Part shown: positions 45,401-58,050 of the stretch, one piece after another
Layout of the letters: each line of letters opens with the position of its first letter
How positions within the stretch are numbered: position 1 is the stretch's first letter
Assembly: GCA_030248215.1 (NCBI GenBank)
Contig: JASANG010000070.1
Location: 84,703 to 148,702, forward strand
DNA: 64,000 nt
Direction: 5' to 3'
From: Enoplolaimus lenunculus
Lineage: Eukaryota; Nematoda; Enoplea; Enoplida; Thoracostomopsidae
Translations under genes and position numbers: made by a program
Notes under the pieces: generated by a model
The model's database searches: none
What the model saw: only the letters and a program-made list of their open reading frames with translations
What the model was told of the DNA's origin: nothing

Positions 45401-46479
45401 ATAACATTTTGATGATTGAACACTCGAAGGGAGTGTGGAAAAGCAAAATAAATATCAGTACCCCGCTCGCGGCATTTTATGGTATTCTGAAAGTTGTCAT
45501 TTCACTGATTTATTACACTTTAAACCTAGTAGGGCAAACTTCATGTAACTTCATGAATCAAACTTAAAATAAATGCAAACAACGTTGCGGCCGCGTTATG
45601 ATTAAATTCAACGGCGCAGAACGTTTTGATACATTATTTGACGTATTCAAACGATAATTTCAACTCGTACTTGTGAAATTAATAAATTTTACAAAATTCA
45701 CCCGCGATAAAACTCTCTGGGGGACGTTTGCCAAACTTTACTTATAGCTACAGTGGGCGGTAAACATACCAGCAGAATATGCTAAAATCGACCTCTGGAA
45801 CGGCAAGTTTTCTTTCAAATATGTACATCACCTATTCCCAGTTGCTAACGGTAGGTTTGCCAACAAACGAATAATTCAGTATAAAGTCTTGATAAACAGT
45901 CTAGTGTTTATTCAATAATGACCTTTAACATTCATGTAATTGCTGGCAGGCGAGTAGTCAGGATTTTTAGTTGAGGATCGCAGTAGCCATGAGTTATAAC
46001 AAATGCTGATTTTCGAAAACATCGTGAGCGAAGCGAACGGAGCTTAGGTTTAGCCAAACGCTTGGCGTAGGCATAAACTCACAACAGAAGCCTAAACTTA
46101 GGCTTGGATTTGCACTTAATGTTCACGTCCTGTTTGTGCGCCCTAATATTACAATGAAACGTTAGATGTAATGTAGCTTTCGAGCGATTTCGATTACTGA
46201 ATTAGCTTCTTTTTCTGTTCCTGGCGGAAATTGTGCATAAATCTATTCCTTAGTACATAAAATTCAAATTACAATTTTTAGTATCATGTCAGTTCCACGT
46301 TACCATTGGTTTGGATTGCACATAAAATGTCCAGACGTTTGTTAAAAGCTCTTAGTGTCCATTAAAAGTTAACTGGACAAGCTATACCGTCCGCGGTAGC
46401 ATGCATAGCTAGTACTGGACGACATGTCATATCTAAGAAAATATGTCCGGACACCTAAAATTCAAATTACGGCGCATAT

Positions 46480-46525
46480 GATTTTGACGGACGATATCTC
46501 GAATATCATATGATATTGCAGTGCA
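46480..46525. repeat. CATATGATATT palindromes, left arm
   Basis: GAATATCATATGATATTGCA resembles the palindrome of MITE family A. The mirror at 56770-56820 has two such motifs. Surrounding sequence does not otherwise match family A strongly. Confidence 0.45.
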
Positions 46526-47164
46526 AACAGTGAATGACACATCAGGATAGAAGACAATTCAAATTTGTTGAATTCCGTAGCGCATCGACATGCATACAAA
46601 ATGTTACCCGCCATTGTAATTGGGACGAAACGTATTCTAATAAATACTGTATATATATTCGAAAAATTTAATGAAAATTAGAATTTTAGTCTAATTTATG
46701 TTTCTAAAATTTTCTGAGCCTGTATTGCCTAAGTTTTGAATTTGTGGTTGGTACTCTAAAATTTATCATACGTTTCGCAACTATTGCATTTGTTTCCGGA
46801 TTTTGGCATTCTAAATTGTTTGTTTACACCATTAAAAGCGATAAAATAGCGTTAAAATAAATTTTTCGTTACAAGTATTTTTGTTTTCCGGTTCCGGTAT
46901 TTTTTAACTTTCCGGTTCCGGTATTTTTAATTCCAGTTGCACCCTAATATATAAATATATATTAACCAAATTCATAAATATAATGCGTCATGAACAAACA
47001 GCAACTGCAAGTTATGTGTGACAAGATCTCCAAATATAAATTTGTCTGCAGCTTGGAACTGTCAATAATTTAAGCTGCCCAATCTCGCCGCGCTGGCGAA
47101 CAACTCTGATACCTGACCTTTCAAATCCGCAATATAAACATGGGACAATGAGTAAAAGAGTAAT

Positions 47165-47225
47165 ATTTCTAAATCCAAGCCTAAGCATAAGGATAGGCCT
47201 ATACCTAAGCCTAAAAGAAACCTTA
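47165..47225. repeat. TTAGGC-like array, left arm
   Basis: CCAAGCCTAAGCATAAGGAT and CCTATACCTAAGCCTAAAAG. A second array lies at 48745-48870. Right-arm mirrors are at 56040-56105 and 54400-54545. Hydrophobic frames of 75-109 codons there are translations of these arrays. Confidence 0.6.
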
Positions 47226-50200
47226 GAGCAACGCCTTGTAAACATGAGCCAATAACTAAGCATGAGCTTAAGCAACAAAATTACTCTGAAACTTAAGCTT
47301 ATTTATATTGCGGTGTGCGAAAAACGATCCGCATCTGACCTATACATGGGCCTAAACTTGCATACCGTGATTAAAACATTTATCAACAAAATCAACCACA
47401 TTTTCTACATTTTATGCTCTTTGTCTGCGGTGATTTAATTCATTGGTTTCACACAATTACGTCAAATATTTTAAAATGATTACAAATTAGTCTTACAAAT
47501 GCTTCGCTATCAACAAAAAGGGCCATACCCTGTATTTCATGTCGGCGTGGCATGTGACCTCATGCAGAAGTAACTTGCGATAGCAAGAAAAATATATTTA
47601 CCTTTAAATCCGAATTAGATAATTTTGTAAAATTGGTTAAAGTGCTTTTTTTGTTGTTTCTTCAGAAATTTCATATGAGCGATATATCCAGCTATTCCCG
47701 TTTTGCATAAAAACGCTTCTGAGATGAACAAAAGACTTGAGTATTTATTGTCTTGCTCCGTGTAGCATAAACGAAGACACCAGTACTTAACAGTGTAGTT
47801 ATCTCAAAAGTTTTTTGAATTTGAAAATTATTTTTATCATATCGCAACTACATGTGCCATTGCCACCATCACCGATCCTGCGTATAATTTCTTTTTTCAA
47901 CAACCATATCAACAAATACAGATTAACTAATGTTATCTGACCCTCACTCACTCAAGGGCATCCCTATTACCTCGGCAGTGCGTGTCATCATCTTAAAGAT
48001 CATCATTTTTTCGTATTAGATCAATCGAGTTTGCGTTCTTTAAAATTCTCTCAATTATAAAATAATTCCTCTAAACGTTTTAGCAAGGGTGTATTCAGTC
48101 AGAGGGTTATGCAGGTCCAAATTTTCGTTTTTGATTTTTATGGTTTTAGGAACTTTTCAAGCTGTTTAAAAACAACTAATCCCTCCAACCGTTGAAATTA
48201 TCATACAACGACACCCCCCGAATTACTAAATCGGAAAAAACACGCCAGCAATCCAATGCAATATTTCCTCGAATTCGTTTGAAGAACATTATTTTCTTGA
48301 TTTTTTTATTCAATTCTTTGTCTCTCGCAATTTTTAAGTTTTGGTTCTATGTTACACAATAATACCGCATCGCGTTGGCCACCGACCACCACAGCTGTGC
48401 TAAGAAAACTTTTTTCTCAAATATAATCAGTATTTCACAATAACAACATTCATTTTTTGTCAATTTTAAAACCTTTATTTTTATTCGGGTCAAGGTTAAG
48501 AGAGAAAGCGGCATCGAAGGCAGAGCAGCGGCAGATGAGAAATTTATTCAAAAAAGTATATTTTTCTATCGTTTGATATTCTCTCTTTTTTCTTATTTCG
48601 GTGTCGCATATTGAAAATATTGATGTTAAAAAATGTTTTCTTAATTATTTTGAAATGTGTGTTCCTTCATTGTTTCATGCGGTTTGCTAGCGATTGAAAA
48701 ATTGATTAATTTTTTCAGTTGCCTTACTTTGACCTGCGTCTCTGTAAGCCTAAAGCCTAGGACGACTCCTAAAGCATGTCTAACCAGATTACCAGGCCTA
48801 AGGCTAATTGTAAGGATAATGCTAAAATTAAGTATTAAAATCCAAGTGCTGTATCTAAACCCTAGCATGAGCGTAATAATAAATTGAAAGGCTAGGATGG
48901 TTTCAAATAATCTCCAGCGAGATAGCGGACACCCAAAGTTAATATTATGCTGAATATGTTATGGTAGCACAAAAATCAAATTATCATATAAACGGTTGCA
49001 CAAACACGTAGTCAGAGGGGATCAGCGGAGCTCAGCGTCCCCATCACAAGCATTTTGACCCACCTAAAAGAATTTCAAACTTATGCAAGTGATCGAAAAC
49101 ACTTGTTTTGCCTCATGATAAATTGTTATCTCCCCTATCAAGATGAGCTGATTACGTGCCCTGTAGCACCTATAATTCGATGCAGAAGTAATTGTAACGC
49201 GTAAACAAGTAATTTGTTGGTGTTATCACGTTTTGTTTATATTCGCGTCATGTTCAACGCAATGTCTTCAAAGCACAGGACATAAAATTATATGGGCGCT
49301 GCCAACTACACCTTTGGCTAAGCACAAGCCTAAACCTAGTATTTATGTTAAGCTCAATCCAAAATAGAACCTCCTGACCATATATAACCATATAAGCCTA
49401 AAGTTTACCAGTCTTTAAGTTCACCTGCCTTCGTGTCTTCCAATAGTTATCACGGGCCAAATTAGCAAGCAGCATTGAGAAATACATTTTCAAAAACTCA
49501 AAATCAAACAAAAAGTTAAATAATTTTCTTATCGCAAAAAACATTTGTGTTTCATTGAAAATATTCAGTATTTGATAGATTATAACCATAATTTGGTTGC
49601 GTGCCCGAATAACAGTCTATTCAATGTTCTTTTATCACATTTCGTTACTGATGTATTTAAACTGTAAACATACATAATTAATTTAATATAATCAATAATT
49701 TGCGTACCTCTAGGAATCTTGTCAAATGTAAAACGCCGATTTAAACGGTTGTTGCCTTAGCAAGCAACAGCGTTCGAACCACTTTTTATAAGCCGAAAAA
49801 ACTAAAACAATTCGCTAGCGTAGCAAAACAGTATTTTGCTCCAAATCGAAATGCGAAGCCATCGCTTTTTAGCGTTTGTATCTTTCAAAACAACAATCTG
49901 TTGTGTATACCTGTACACATTCGTTACAATTTTCCAAAATTGTTAAATTAATCCTCAATTAAAGATATTTGGAAAACAACCCATTTTCCCATCGTTTCTT
50001 CTGGCAAACAATAATTGCTTTCGATATTTTAAAACGCGTAAATTTGTATTTCAAACTGTAACCTTTATTTTTTTGCTTGCAAAACTAATTTCACTTTTGC
50101 TTTAAAATATGACAAAATCACATTTCATTAATTTTTATAATTTACAAAATTCTAGAACACATCTCGAATGGTAAACCGAACGAGCAATTAACAGGTTAGG

Positions 50201-50821
50201 CGTGCCAAGACAAAATTCCGATATATGTTGCTCGTTACAAATCAAGCAGCCACATCACGTCTGCGCATCTTTCTAGGTCGCGCTAAACTTTGTAAAATTT
50301 GAAATTTAGACAAATTTGAAAATTTTTATTGCAAATTTTCTTGTGTTTCACTTTTGTTAATTATTTCCAAAACTGTTTTTTTTCTGTTTTTATCAATGTT
50401 TGTCTATTTAAGAAAACTGTTTTACAAAATAAACTGCAGATTTGCTACTACCACTACTTAACCATTTATCGTCAAAAATGATTTTGGATGCTTTTAGTTA
50501 TATTCTGGTATTTGAAAGTGCTTTGGTGATTTCAAAATATGTGAATGTCACCGTAGCATTTTGTCAATGTGAAAATAGCATTTCATTTTGATTTTTTATC
50601 ATTTTTCCAATTTTATTCTGCTTCGATGATATATAAATTTTCTAAAAATTAACATTCCAGGTGACAATAATTTTTAAACTGGGCTTATTGTGTGTTTCAA
50701 ACACTGAACTGTTTGGGTTTTTCCTACAAATGTTTACGTTTCATTTTGCAGATATTTCCAAATTATTTTTTCGTTAAACGTAACTGCGATCAATTTCAGT
50801 TGAAAATGTTGTAATACTTAC

Positions 50822-51138
50822 GTTAAAGATTGGGCAAAAGCCCTGGTGTAAATCTGTAAAATCGGGCAATTTTGTTTGTAACAAATAACTCTGAAACTGG
50901 TTAAGATTAACTTCCTTTTCCAAAAAATACTTTAAAGTATTTCGACGCCCGCAGACAAATATCACTTCCGGTGATCCTGGTATTTTTATATTTGAAAGCA
51001 AAGCATTAGATCTAAACGTATTAATATAAAGTACGGCCATCAAGTATAAATTTTGAACAGTGTTTCTCATCAGACGGAAGTGAATGACTGAAACGAGTTG
51101 CAAGTAAACTTCGTTTTTAAGTTGTATCGCCGATATAA
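50822..51138 (-). CDS. Candidate exon of an unrecognised gene (left arm)
   Basis: Open 317-nt block between a TACCTCAG acceptor and a GTAAGT donor, phase 1 in and phase 0 out. Contains SAIQLKNEVYLQLVSVIHFR and ends LHQGFCPIFN. It reads outward from the palindrome centre. I recognise no domain. Confidence 0.45.
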
Positions 51139-51243
51139 CTGAGGTAGGCAATCAAAACAAAAAGTACTATCATTATTTAAGAAAATGTGATTTAAAATTA
51201 ACATTTCAATTTTAAAAAATTAGCTTTTCTCGTCGAATTGTTC

Positions 51244-51530
51244 CGTGCTTTTAGGTGACCAATGCCATCAGTAAAAATTGTCCCCTATAAAAATTGTACC
51301 CCTGTAGAACATTTAAGTGTAACAACTGTCCGAGGGTACAGGTTTTATTAGGATCAGCTTTTATATACATCCACTGGCTGGCGTAATTTCCGGGCAGTTT
51401 GGTGACCGATGCTATAGGTAAAAACTGTTCCCCTTAAAAAGTGTACACCCAGACAATTTTACAGCGTGAAAACTGTTCGAGGGTACCGGTTTTATTAGGA
51501 ACATGTTTTAATTTTACGGCGACAGGCCGA
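51244..51530. repeat. Two-unit direct repeat next to the palindrome centre (left arm)
   Basis: Units of about 145 bp share GGTGACC(A/G)ATGC, AAAAA(T/C)TGT(C/T)CCC and GAGGGTAC(A/C)GGTTTTATTAGGA. The mirror pair lies at about 51775-52060. They form the innermost recognisable sequence of each arm. Confidence 0.6.
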
Positions 51531-51591
51531 TTTTTAAGCGTAAAGTACCTATTGAAGGTCACAAATTTTCGTTTATATTCTGCCAAAATGC

Positions 51592-51722
51592 TCGCTTTAT
51601 TTATATACTGCTTCATGTTTTAAAATATCTCTTTGAGCATACAGGTGCTTAAAATGTTAAAGCGGCCTGTTAGCACAAACAACCCACAACAAGCGAAAAA
51701 CAAAAAACTAAAAAAAAAAAAC
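51592..51722. other. Spacer at the centre of the inverted repeat
   Basis: About 130 bp not shared between arms, ending in an A-rich run (CTAAAAAAAAAAAACATT). It separates the mirrored CATTTTGGCAGAATATAAA sequences. Confidence 0.8.
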
Positions 51723-52157
51723 ATTTTGGCAGAATATAAAAATTTGTCCTTCAATATACTTTACGCTAAAATCGCCTGTCGCCGTAAAATTAAAACATGT
51801 TCCTAATAAAACCCGGTCCCCTCGACAGTTTTCACGCTCTAAAATTGTCGGGTCTACACTTTTTAAGGGACAGTTTTTACCTATAGCATCGGTCACCAAA
51901 CTGCCCGGAAATTACGCCAGCCGTGGATGTATATAAAAGCTCATCCTAATCAAACCTGTACCCTCGGCAGTTGTTACACTTAAATGTTCTACAGGGTACA
52001 ATTTTTATAGGGGACAATTTTTACTGATGGCATTGGTCACCTAAAAGCACGGGAACAATTCGACGAGAAAAGCTAATTTTTTAAAATTGAAATGTTAATT
52101 TTAAATCACATTTTCTTAAATAATGATAGTACTTTTTGTTTTGATTGCCTACCTCAG

Positions 52158-52474
52158 TTATATCGGCGGTACAACTTAAAAACGAAGTTTACTTGCAACT
52201 CGTTTCAGTCATTCACTTCCGTCTGATGAGAAACACTGTTCAAAATTTATACTTGATGGCCGTACTTTATATTAATACGTTTAGATCTAATGCTTTGCTT
52301 TCAAATATAAAAATACCAGGATCACCGGAAGTGATATTTGTCTGCGGGCGTCGAAATACTTTAAAGTATTTTTTGGAAAAGGAAGTTAAACTTAACCAGT
52401 TTCAGAGTTATTTATTACAAACAAAATTGCCCGCTTTTACAGATTTACACCAGGGCTTTTGCCCAATCTTTAAC
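52158..52474 (+). CDS. Candidate exon of an unrecognised gene (right arm)
   Basis: Mirror of 50822-51138: same length, splice borders and frame. Changes against the left arm include SAVQ for SAIQ, KEVKLN for KEVNLN and LPAF for LPDF. A frame kept open in both arms with conserved borders supports coding. Confidence 0.45.
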
Positions 52475-53739
52475 GTAAGTATTACAACATTTTCAACTGA
52501 AATTGATCGCAGTTACGTTTACCGAAAAAATAATTTGGAAATATCTGCAAAATGAAACGTAAACATTTGTAGGAAAAACCCAAACAGTTCAGTGTTTGAA
52601 ACACACAATAAGCCCAGTTTAAAAATTATTGTCACCTGGAATGTTAATTTTTAGAAAATTTATATATCATCGAAGCAGAATAAAATTGGAAAAATGATAA
52701 AAAATCAAAATGAAATGCTATTTTCACATTGACAAAATGCTACGGTGACATTCACATATTTTGAAATCACCAAAGCACTTTCAAATACCAGAATATAACT
52801 AAAAGCATCCAAAATCATTTTTGACGATAAATGGTTAAGTAGTGGTAGTAGCAAATCTGCAGTTTATTTTGTAAAACAGTTTTCTTAAATAGACAAACAT
52901 TGATAAAAAAAAGAAAAAAAACAGTTTTGGAAATAATTAACAAAAGTGAAACACAAGAAAATTTGCAATAAAAATTTTCAAATTTGTCTAAATTTCAAAT
53001 TTTACAAAGTTTAGTGCGACCTAGAAAGATGCGCAGACGTGATGTGGCTGCTTGATTTGTAACGAGCAACATATATCGGAATTTTGTCTTGGCACGCCTA
53101 ACCTGTTAATTGCTCGTTCGGTTTACCATTCGAGATGTGTTCTAGAATTTTGTAAATTATAAAAATTAATGAAATGTGATTTTGTCATATTTTAAAACAA
53201 AAGTGAAATTAGTTTTGCAAGCAAAAAAATAAAGGTTACAGTTTGAAATACAAATTTACGCGTTTTAAAATATCGAAAGCAATTATTGTTTGCCAGAAGA
53301 AACGATGGGAAAATGGGTTGTTTTCCAAATATCTTTAATTGAGGATTAATTTAACAATTTTGGAAAATTGTAACGAATGTGTACAGGTATACACAACAGA
53401 TTGTTGTTTTGAAAGATACAAACGCTAAAAAGCGATGGTTCGCATTTCGATTTGGAGCAAAATACTGTTTTCTACGCTACGAATTGTTTTAGTTTTTCGG
53501 CTATAAAAAGTGGTTCGAACGCTGTTGCTTGCTAAGGCAACAACCGTTTAAATCGGCGTTTTACATTTGACAAGATTCCTAGAGGTACGCAAATTATTGA
53601 TTATATTAAATTAATTATGTATGTTTACAGTTTAAATACATCAGTAACGAAATGTGATAAAAGAACATTGAATAGACTGTTATTCGGGCACGCAACCAAA
53701 TTATGGTTATAATCTATCAAATACTGAATATTTCAATGA

Positions 53740-53868
53740 AACACAAATGTTTTTTGCGATAAGAAAATTATTTAACTTTTTGTTTGATTTTGAGTTTTTG
53801 AAAATGTATTTCTCAATGCTACTTGCTAATTTGGCCCGTGATAACTATTGGAAGACACGAAGGCAGGT
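53740..53868 (+). CDS. Second candidate exon (right arm)
   Basis: Open block with FNFLFDFEFLKMYFSMLLAN then LARDNYWKTRRQ, ending before GTGAAC after GGCAG. The left mirror (49430-49560, minus) is the same over this block; a 1-base difference just upstream shifts the preceding frame, so the exon probably starts after it. Borders approximate. Confidence 0.35.
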
Positions 53869-55550
53869 GAACTTAAAGACTGTAAACTTTAGGCTTATAT
53901 GGTTATATATGGTCAGGAGGTTCTATTTTGATTAAGCTTAACATAAATACTAGGTTTAGGCTTGTGCTTAGCCAAAGGTGTAGTTGGCACGCCCATATAA
54001 TTTTATGTCCTGTGCTTTGAAGACATTCGTTGAACATGACGCGAATATAAACAAAACGTGATAACACCAACAAATTACTTGTTTACGCGTTACAATTACT
54101 TCTCATCGAATTATAGGTGCTACAGGGCACGTAATCAGCTCATCTTGATAGGGGAGATAACAATTTATCAGAGGCAAAACAAGTGTTTTCGATCACTTGC
54201 ATAAGTTTGAAATTCTTTTAGGTGGGTCAAAATTCTTGTGATGGGGACGCTGAGCTCCGCTGATCCCCTCTGACTACGTGTTTGTGCAACCGTTTATATG
54301 ATAATTTGATTTTTGTGCTACCATAACATATTCAGCATAATATTAACTTTGTGTCCGCTATCTCGCTGGAGATTATTTGAAACCATCCTAGCCTTTCAAT
54401 TTATTATTACGCTCATGCTAGGGTTTAGATACAGCACTTGGATTTTAATACTTAATTTTAGCATTATCCTTACAATTAGCCTTAGGCCTGGTAATCTGGT
54501 TAGACATGCTTTAGGAGTCGTCCTAGGCTTTAGGCTTACAGAGACGCAGGTCAAAGTAAGGCAACTGAAAAAATTAATCAATTTTTCAATCGCTAGCAAA
54601 CCGCATGAAACAATGAAGGAACACACATTTCAAAATAATTAAGAAAACATTTTTTAACATCAATATTTTCAATATGCGACACCGAAATAAGAAAAAAGAG
54701 AGAATATCAAACATAGAAAAATATACTTTTTTGAATAAATTTCTCATCTGCCGCTGCTCTGCCTTCGATGCCGCTTTCTCTCTTAACCTTGACCCGAATA
54801 AAAATAAAGGTTTTAAAATTGACAAAAAATGAATGTTGTTATTGTGAAATACTGATTATATTTGAGAAAAAAGTTTTCTTAGCACAGCTGTGGTGGTCGG
54901 TGGCCAACGCGATGCGTATTATTGTGTAACATAGAACCAAAACTTAAAAATTGCGAGAGACAAAGAATTGAATAAAAAAATCAAGAAAATAATGTTCTTC
55001 AAACGAATTCGAGGAAATATTGCATTGGATTGCTGCGTGTTTTTTCCGATTTAGTAATTCGGGGGTGTCGTTGTATGATAATTTCAACGGTTGGAGGGAT
55101 TAGTTGTTTTTAAACAGCTTAAAGTTCCTAAAACCATAAAAATCAAAACGAAAATTTGGACCTCATAACCCTCTACTGAATACACCCTTGCTAAAACGTT
55201 TAGAGGAATTATTTTATAATTGAGAGAATTTTAAAGAACGCAAACTCGATTGATCTAATACGAAAAAATGATGATCTTTAAGATGATGAACGCACCCGAG
55301 GTAATAGGGATGCCCTTGAGTGAGTGAGGGTCAGATAACATTAGTTAATCTGTATTTGTTGATATGGTTGTTGAAAAAAGAAATTATACGCAGGATCGGT
55401 GATGGTGGCAATGCAATGTAGTTGCGATATGATAAAAATAATTTTCAAATTCAAAAAACTTTTGAGATAACTACACTGTTAAGTACTGGTGTCTTCGTTT
55501 ATGCTACACGGAGCAAGACAATAAATACTCAAGTCTTTTGTTCATCTCAG

Positions 55551-55667
55551 AAGCGTTTTTATTCAAAAAGGGAATAGCTGGATATATAGCTCATATGAAA
55601 TTTATGAAGAAACAACAAAAAAAGCACTTTAAACAATTTTACAAAAATATAAAATTAGGTTTTAAAG
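55551..55667 (+). CDS. Third candidate exon (right arm)
   Basis: 117 nt between CATCTCAG and GTAAAT, phase 1-1, reading AFLFKKGIAGYIAHMKFMKK. The left mirror (about 47625-47745, minus) has an in-frame stop (FYKII then stop), so if this is an exon the left gene copy is broken. Confidence 0.35.
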
Positions 55668-57884
55668 GTAAATATATTTTTCTTGCTATCGCAAGTTACT
55701 TCTGCATGAGGTCACATGCCACGCCGACATGAAATACAGGGTATGGCCCTTTTTGTTGATAGCGAAGCATTTGTAAGACTAATTTGTAATCATTTTAAAA
55801 TATTTTGACGTAATTGTGTGAAACCAATGAATTAAATCACCGCAGACAAAGAGCATAAAATGTAGAAAATGTGGTTGATTTTGTTGATAAATGTTTTAAT
55901 CACGGTATGCAAGTTTAGGCCCATGTATAGGTCAGATGCGGATCGTTTTTCGCACACCGCAATATAAATAAGCTTAAGTTTCAGACTAATTTTGTTGCTT
56001 AAGCTCATGCTTAGTTATTGGCTCATGTTTACAAGGCGTTGCTCTAAGGTTTCTTTTAGGCTTAGGTATAGGCCTATCCTTATGCTTAGGCTTGGATTTA
56101 GAAATATTACTCTTTTACTCATTGTCCCATGTTTATATTCGGATTTGAAAGGTCAGGTATCAGAGTTGTTCGCCAGCGCGGCGAGATTGCAGCTTAAATT
56201 ATTACAGTTCCAAGCTGCAGACAAATTTATATTTGGAGATCTTGTCACACATAACTTGCAGTTGCTGTTTGTTCATGACGCATTATATTTATGAATTTGG
56301 TTAATATATATTTATATATTAGGGTGCAACTGGAATTAAAAATACCGGAACCGGAAAGTTAAAAAATACCGGAACCGGAAAGTTAAAAAATACCGGAACC
56401 GGAAAACAAAAATACTTGTAACGAAAAATTTATTTTAAAGCTATTTTATCGCTTTTAATGGTGTAAACAAACAATTTAGAATGCCAAAATCCGGAAACAA
56501 ATGCAATAGTTGCGAAACGTATGATAAATTTTAGAGTACCAACCGCAAATTCAAAACTTAGGCAATATAGGCTCAGAAAATTTTAGAAACATAAATTAGA
56601 CTAAAATTCTAATTTTCATTAAATTTTTCGAATATATATACAGTATTTATTAGAATACGTTTCGTCCCATTACAATGCGGGTAACATTTTGTATGCATGT
56701 CGATGCGCTACGGAATTCAACAAATTTGAATTGTCTTCTATCCTGATGTGTCATTCACTGTTTGTACTGCAATATCATATGATATTCGAGATATCGTCCG
56801 TCAATATCATATGCGCCGTAATTTGAATTTTAGGTGTCCGGACATATTTTCTTAGATATGACATGGCGTCCAGTACTAGCTATGCATGCTACCGCGGACG
56901 GTATAGCTTGTCCAGTTTACTTTTAATGGACACTAAGAGCTTTTAACAAACGTCTGGACATTTTATGTGCAATCCAAACCAATGGTAACGCGGAACTGAC
57001 ATGATACTAAAAATTGTAATTTGAATTTTATGTACTAAGGAATAGATTTATGCACAATTTCCGCCAGGAACAGAAAAAGAAGCTAATTCAGTAATCGAAA
57101 TCGCTCGAAAGCTACATGACATCTAACGTTTCATTGTAATATTAGGGCGCACAAACAGGACGTGAACATTAAGTGCAAATCCAAGCCTAAGTTTAGGCTT
57201 CTGTTGTCAGTTTATGCTCTACGCCAAGCGTTTGGCTAAACCTAAGCTCCGTTCGCTTCGCTCACGATGTTTTCGAAAATCAGCATTTGTTATCACTCAT
57301 GGCTACTGCGATCCTCAACTAAAAATCCTGACTACTCGCCTGCCAGCAATACATGAATGTTAAACGTCATTATCCAAGAAACACTAGACCGTTATTCAAG
57401 ACTTTATACTGGGTCATTCGTTTGTTGGCAAACCTACTGGTTAGCAACTGGGTAGAGGCGATGTACATATTGAAAGAAATCTTGCTGTTTTTTAGTGTCT
57501 TTTGTATATTTGCTGGTATGTTTCCGCCCACTGTAGCTATAATAAGTTTGGCCGTTCTCGGAGGTCATTTGCGGGCGCGTTTCTTGTAATTTATTTTTCG
57601 TCCAGTTGATCTCGTTTGATACGTCATATGTATCCATGTCTGCGCCTTTATCATCTATGCGCGGCCGCCGTTGTTTGCATTTATTTTGTTTATTCACCAT
57701 GAAGCTACATGCATTTGCCTTACTAGGTTTAAAGTGTAATAAATCAGTGAAATGACAACTTTCAGAATACCATAAAATGCCGCGAGCGGGGTACTGATAT
57801 TTATTTTGCTTTTCCACAAAGATCTCCCTTCGAGTGTTCAATCATCAAAATATTATCCAAAGTATAAAACAGGGCCGTAACCGT

Positions 57885-58050
57885 AGTATAAGCATTTAAC
57901 AAGCCTAAGCCTAAGCCAGGCGTGAAAATGGGCTTATATATAATCTAAGCGTAAACTTACTCTATTGCAGTCCCACAAAAAAGCGTTCCGCCACTGATCT
58001 TTACATGGACCAAAATATTATACGGTCCTGGTTTTCTATTAATGGCTTTT
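57885..58050. repeat. Dispersed repeat D, right-arm copy
   Basis: Inverted mirror of 45225-45400 with CAAGCCTAAGCCTAAGCC core. Confidence 0.65.

Larger units (their letters stand above)
39283..51591 (+). repeat. Left arm of a giant inverted repeat
   Basis: Read in reverse complement, this arm matches 51723-64000 throughout: the neuropeptide-like gene, 21-bp minisatellite, SINE, MITE B, repeat D and central exons all recur in mirror order with positions summing to about 103,300. Similarity is very high over most of it and lower in places (for example 45730-45930). The outer edge is near 39283, where the match becomes patchy. Confidence 0.95.

Noticed and set aside
47012-48868. Hydrophobic frames of 70-110 codons (mirror 54313-56294)
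   Set aside because: They read through TTAGGC-like arrays, and frames differ between arms.
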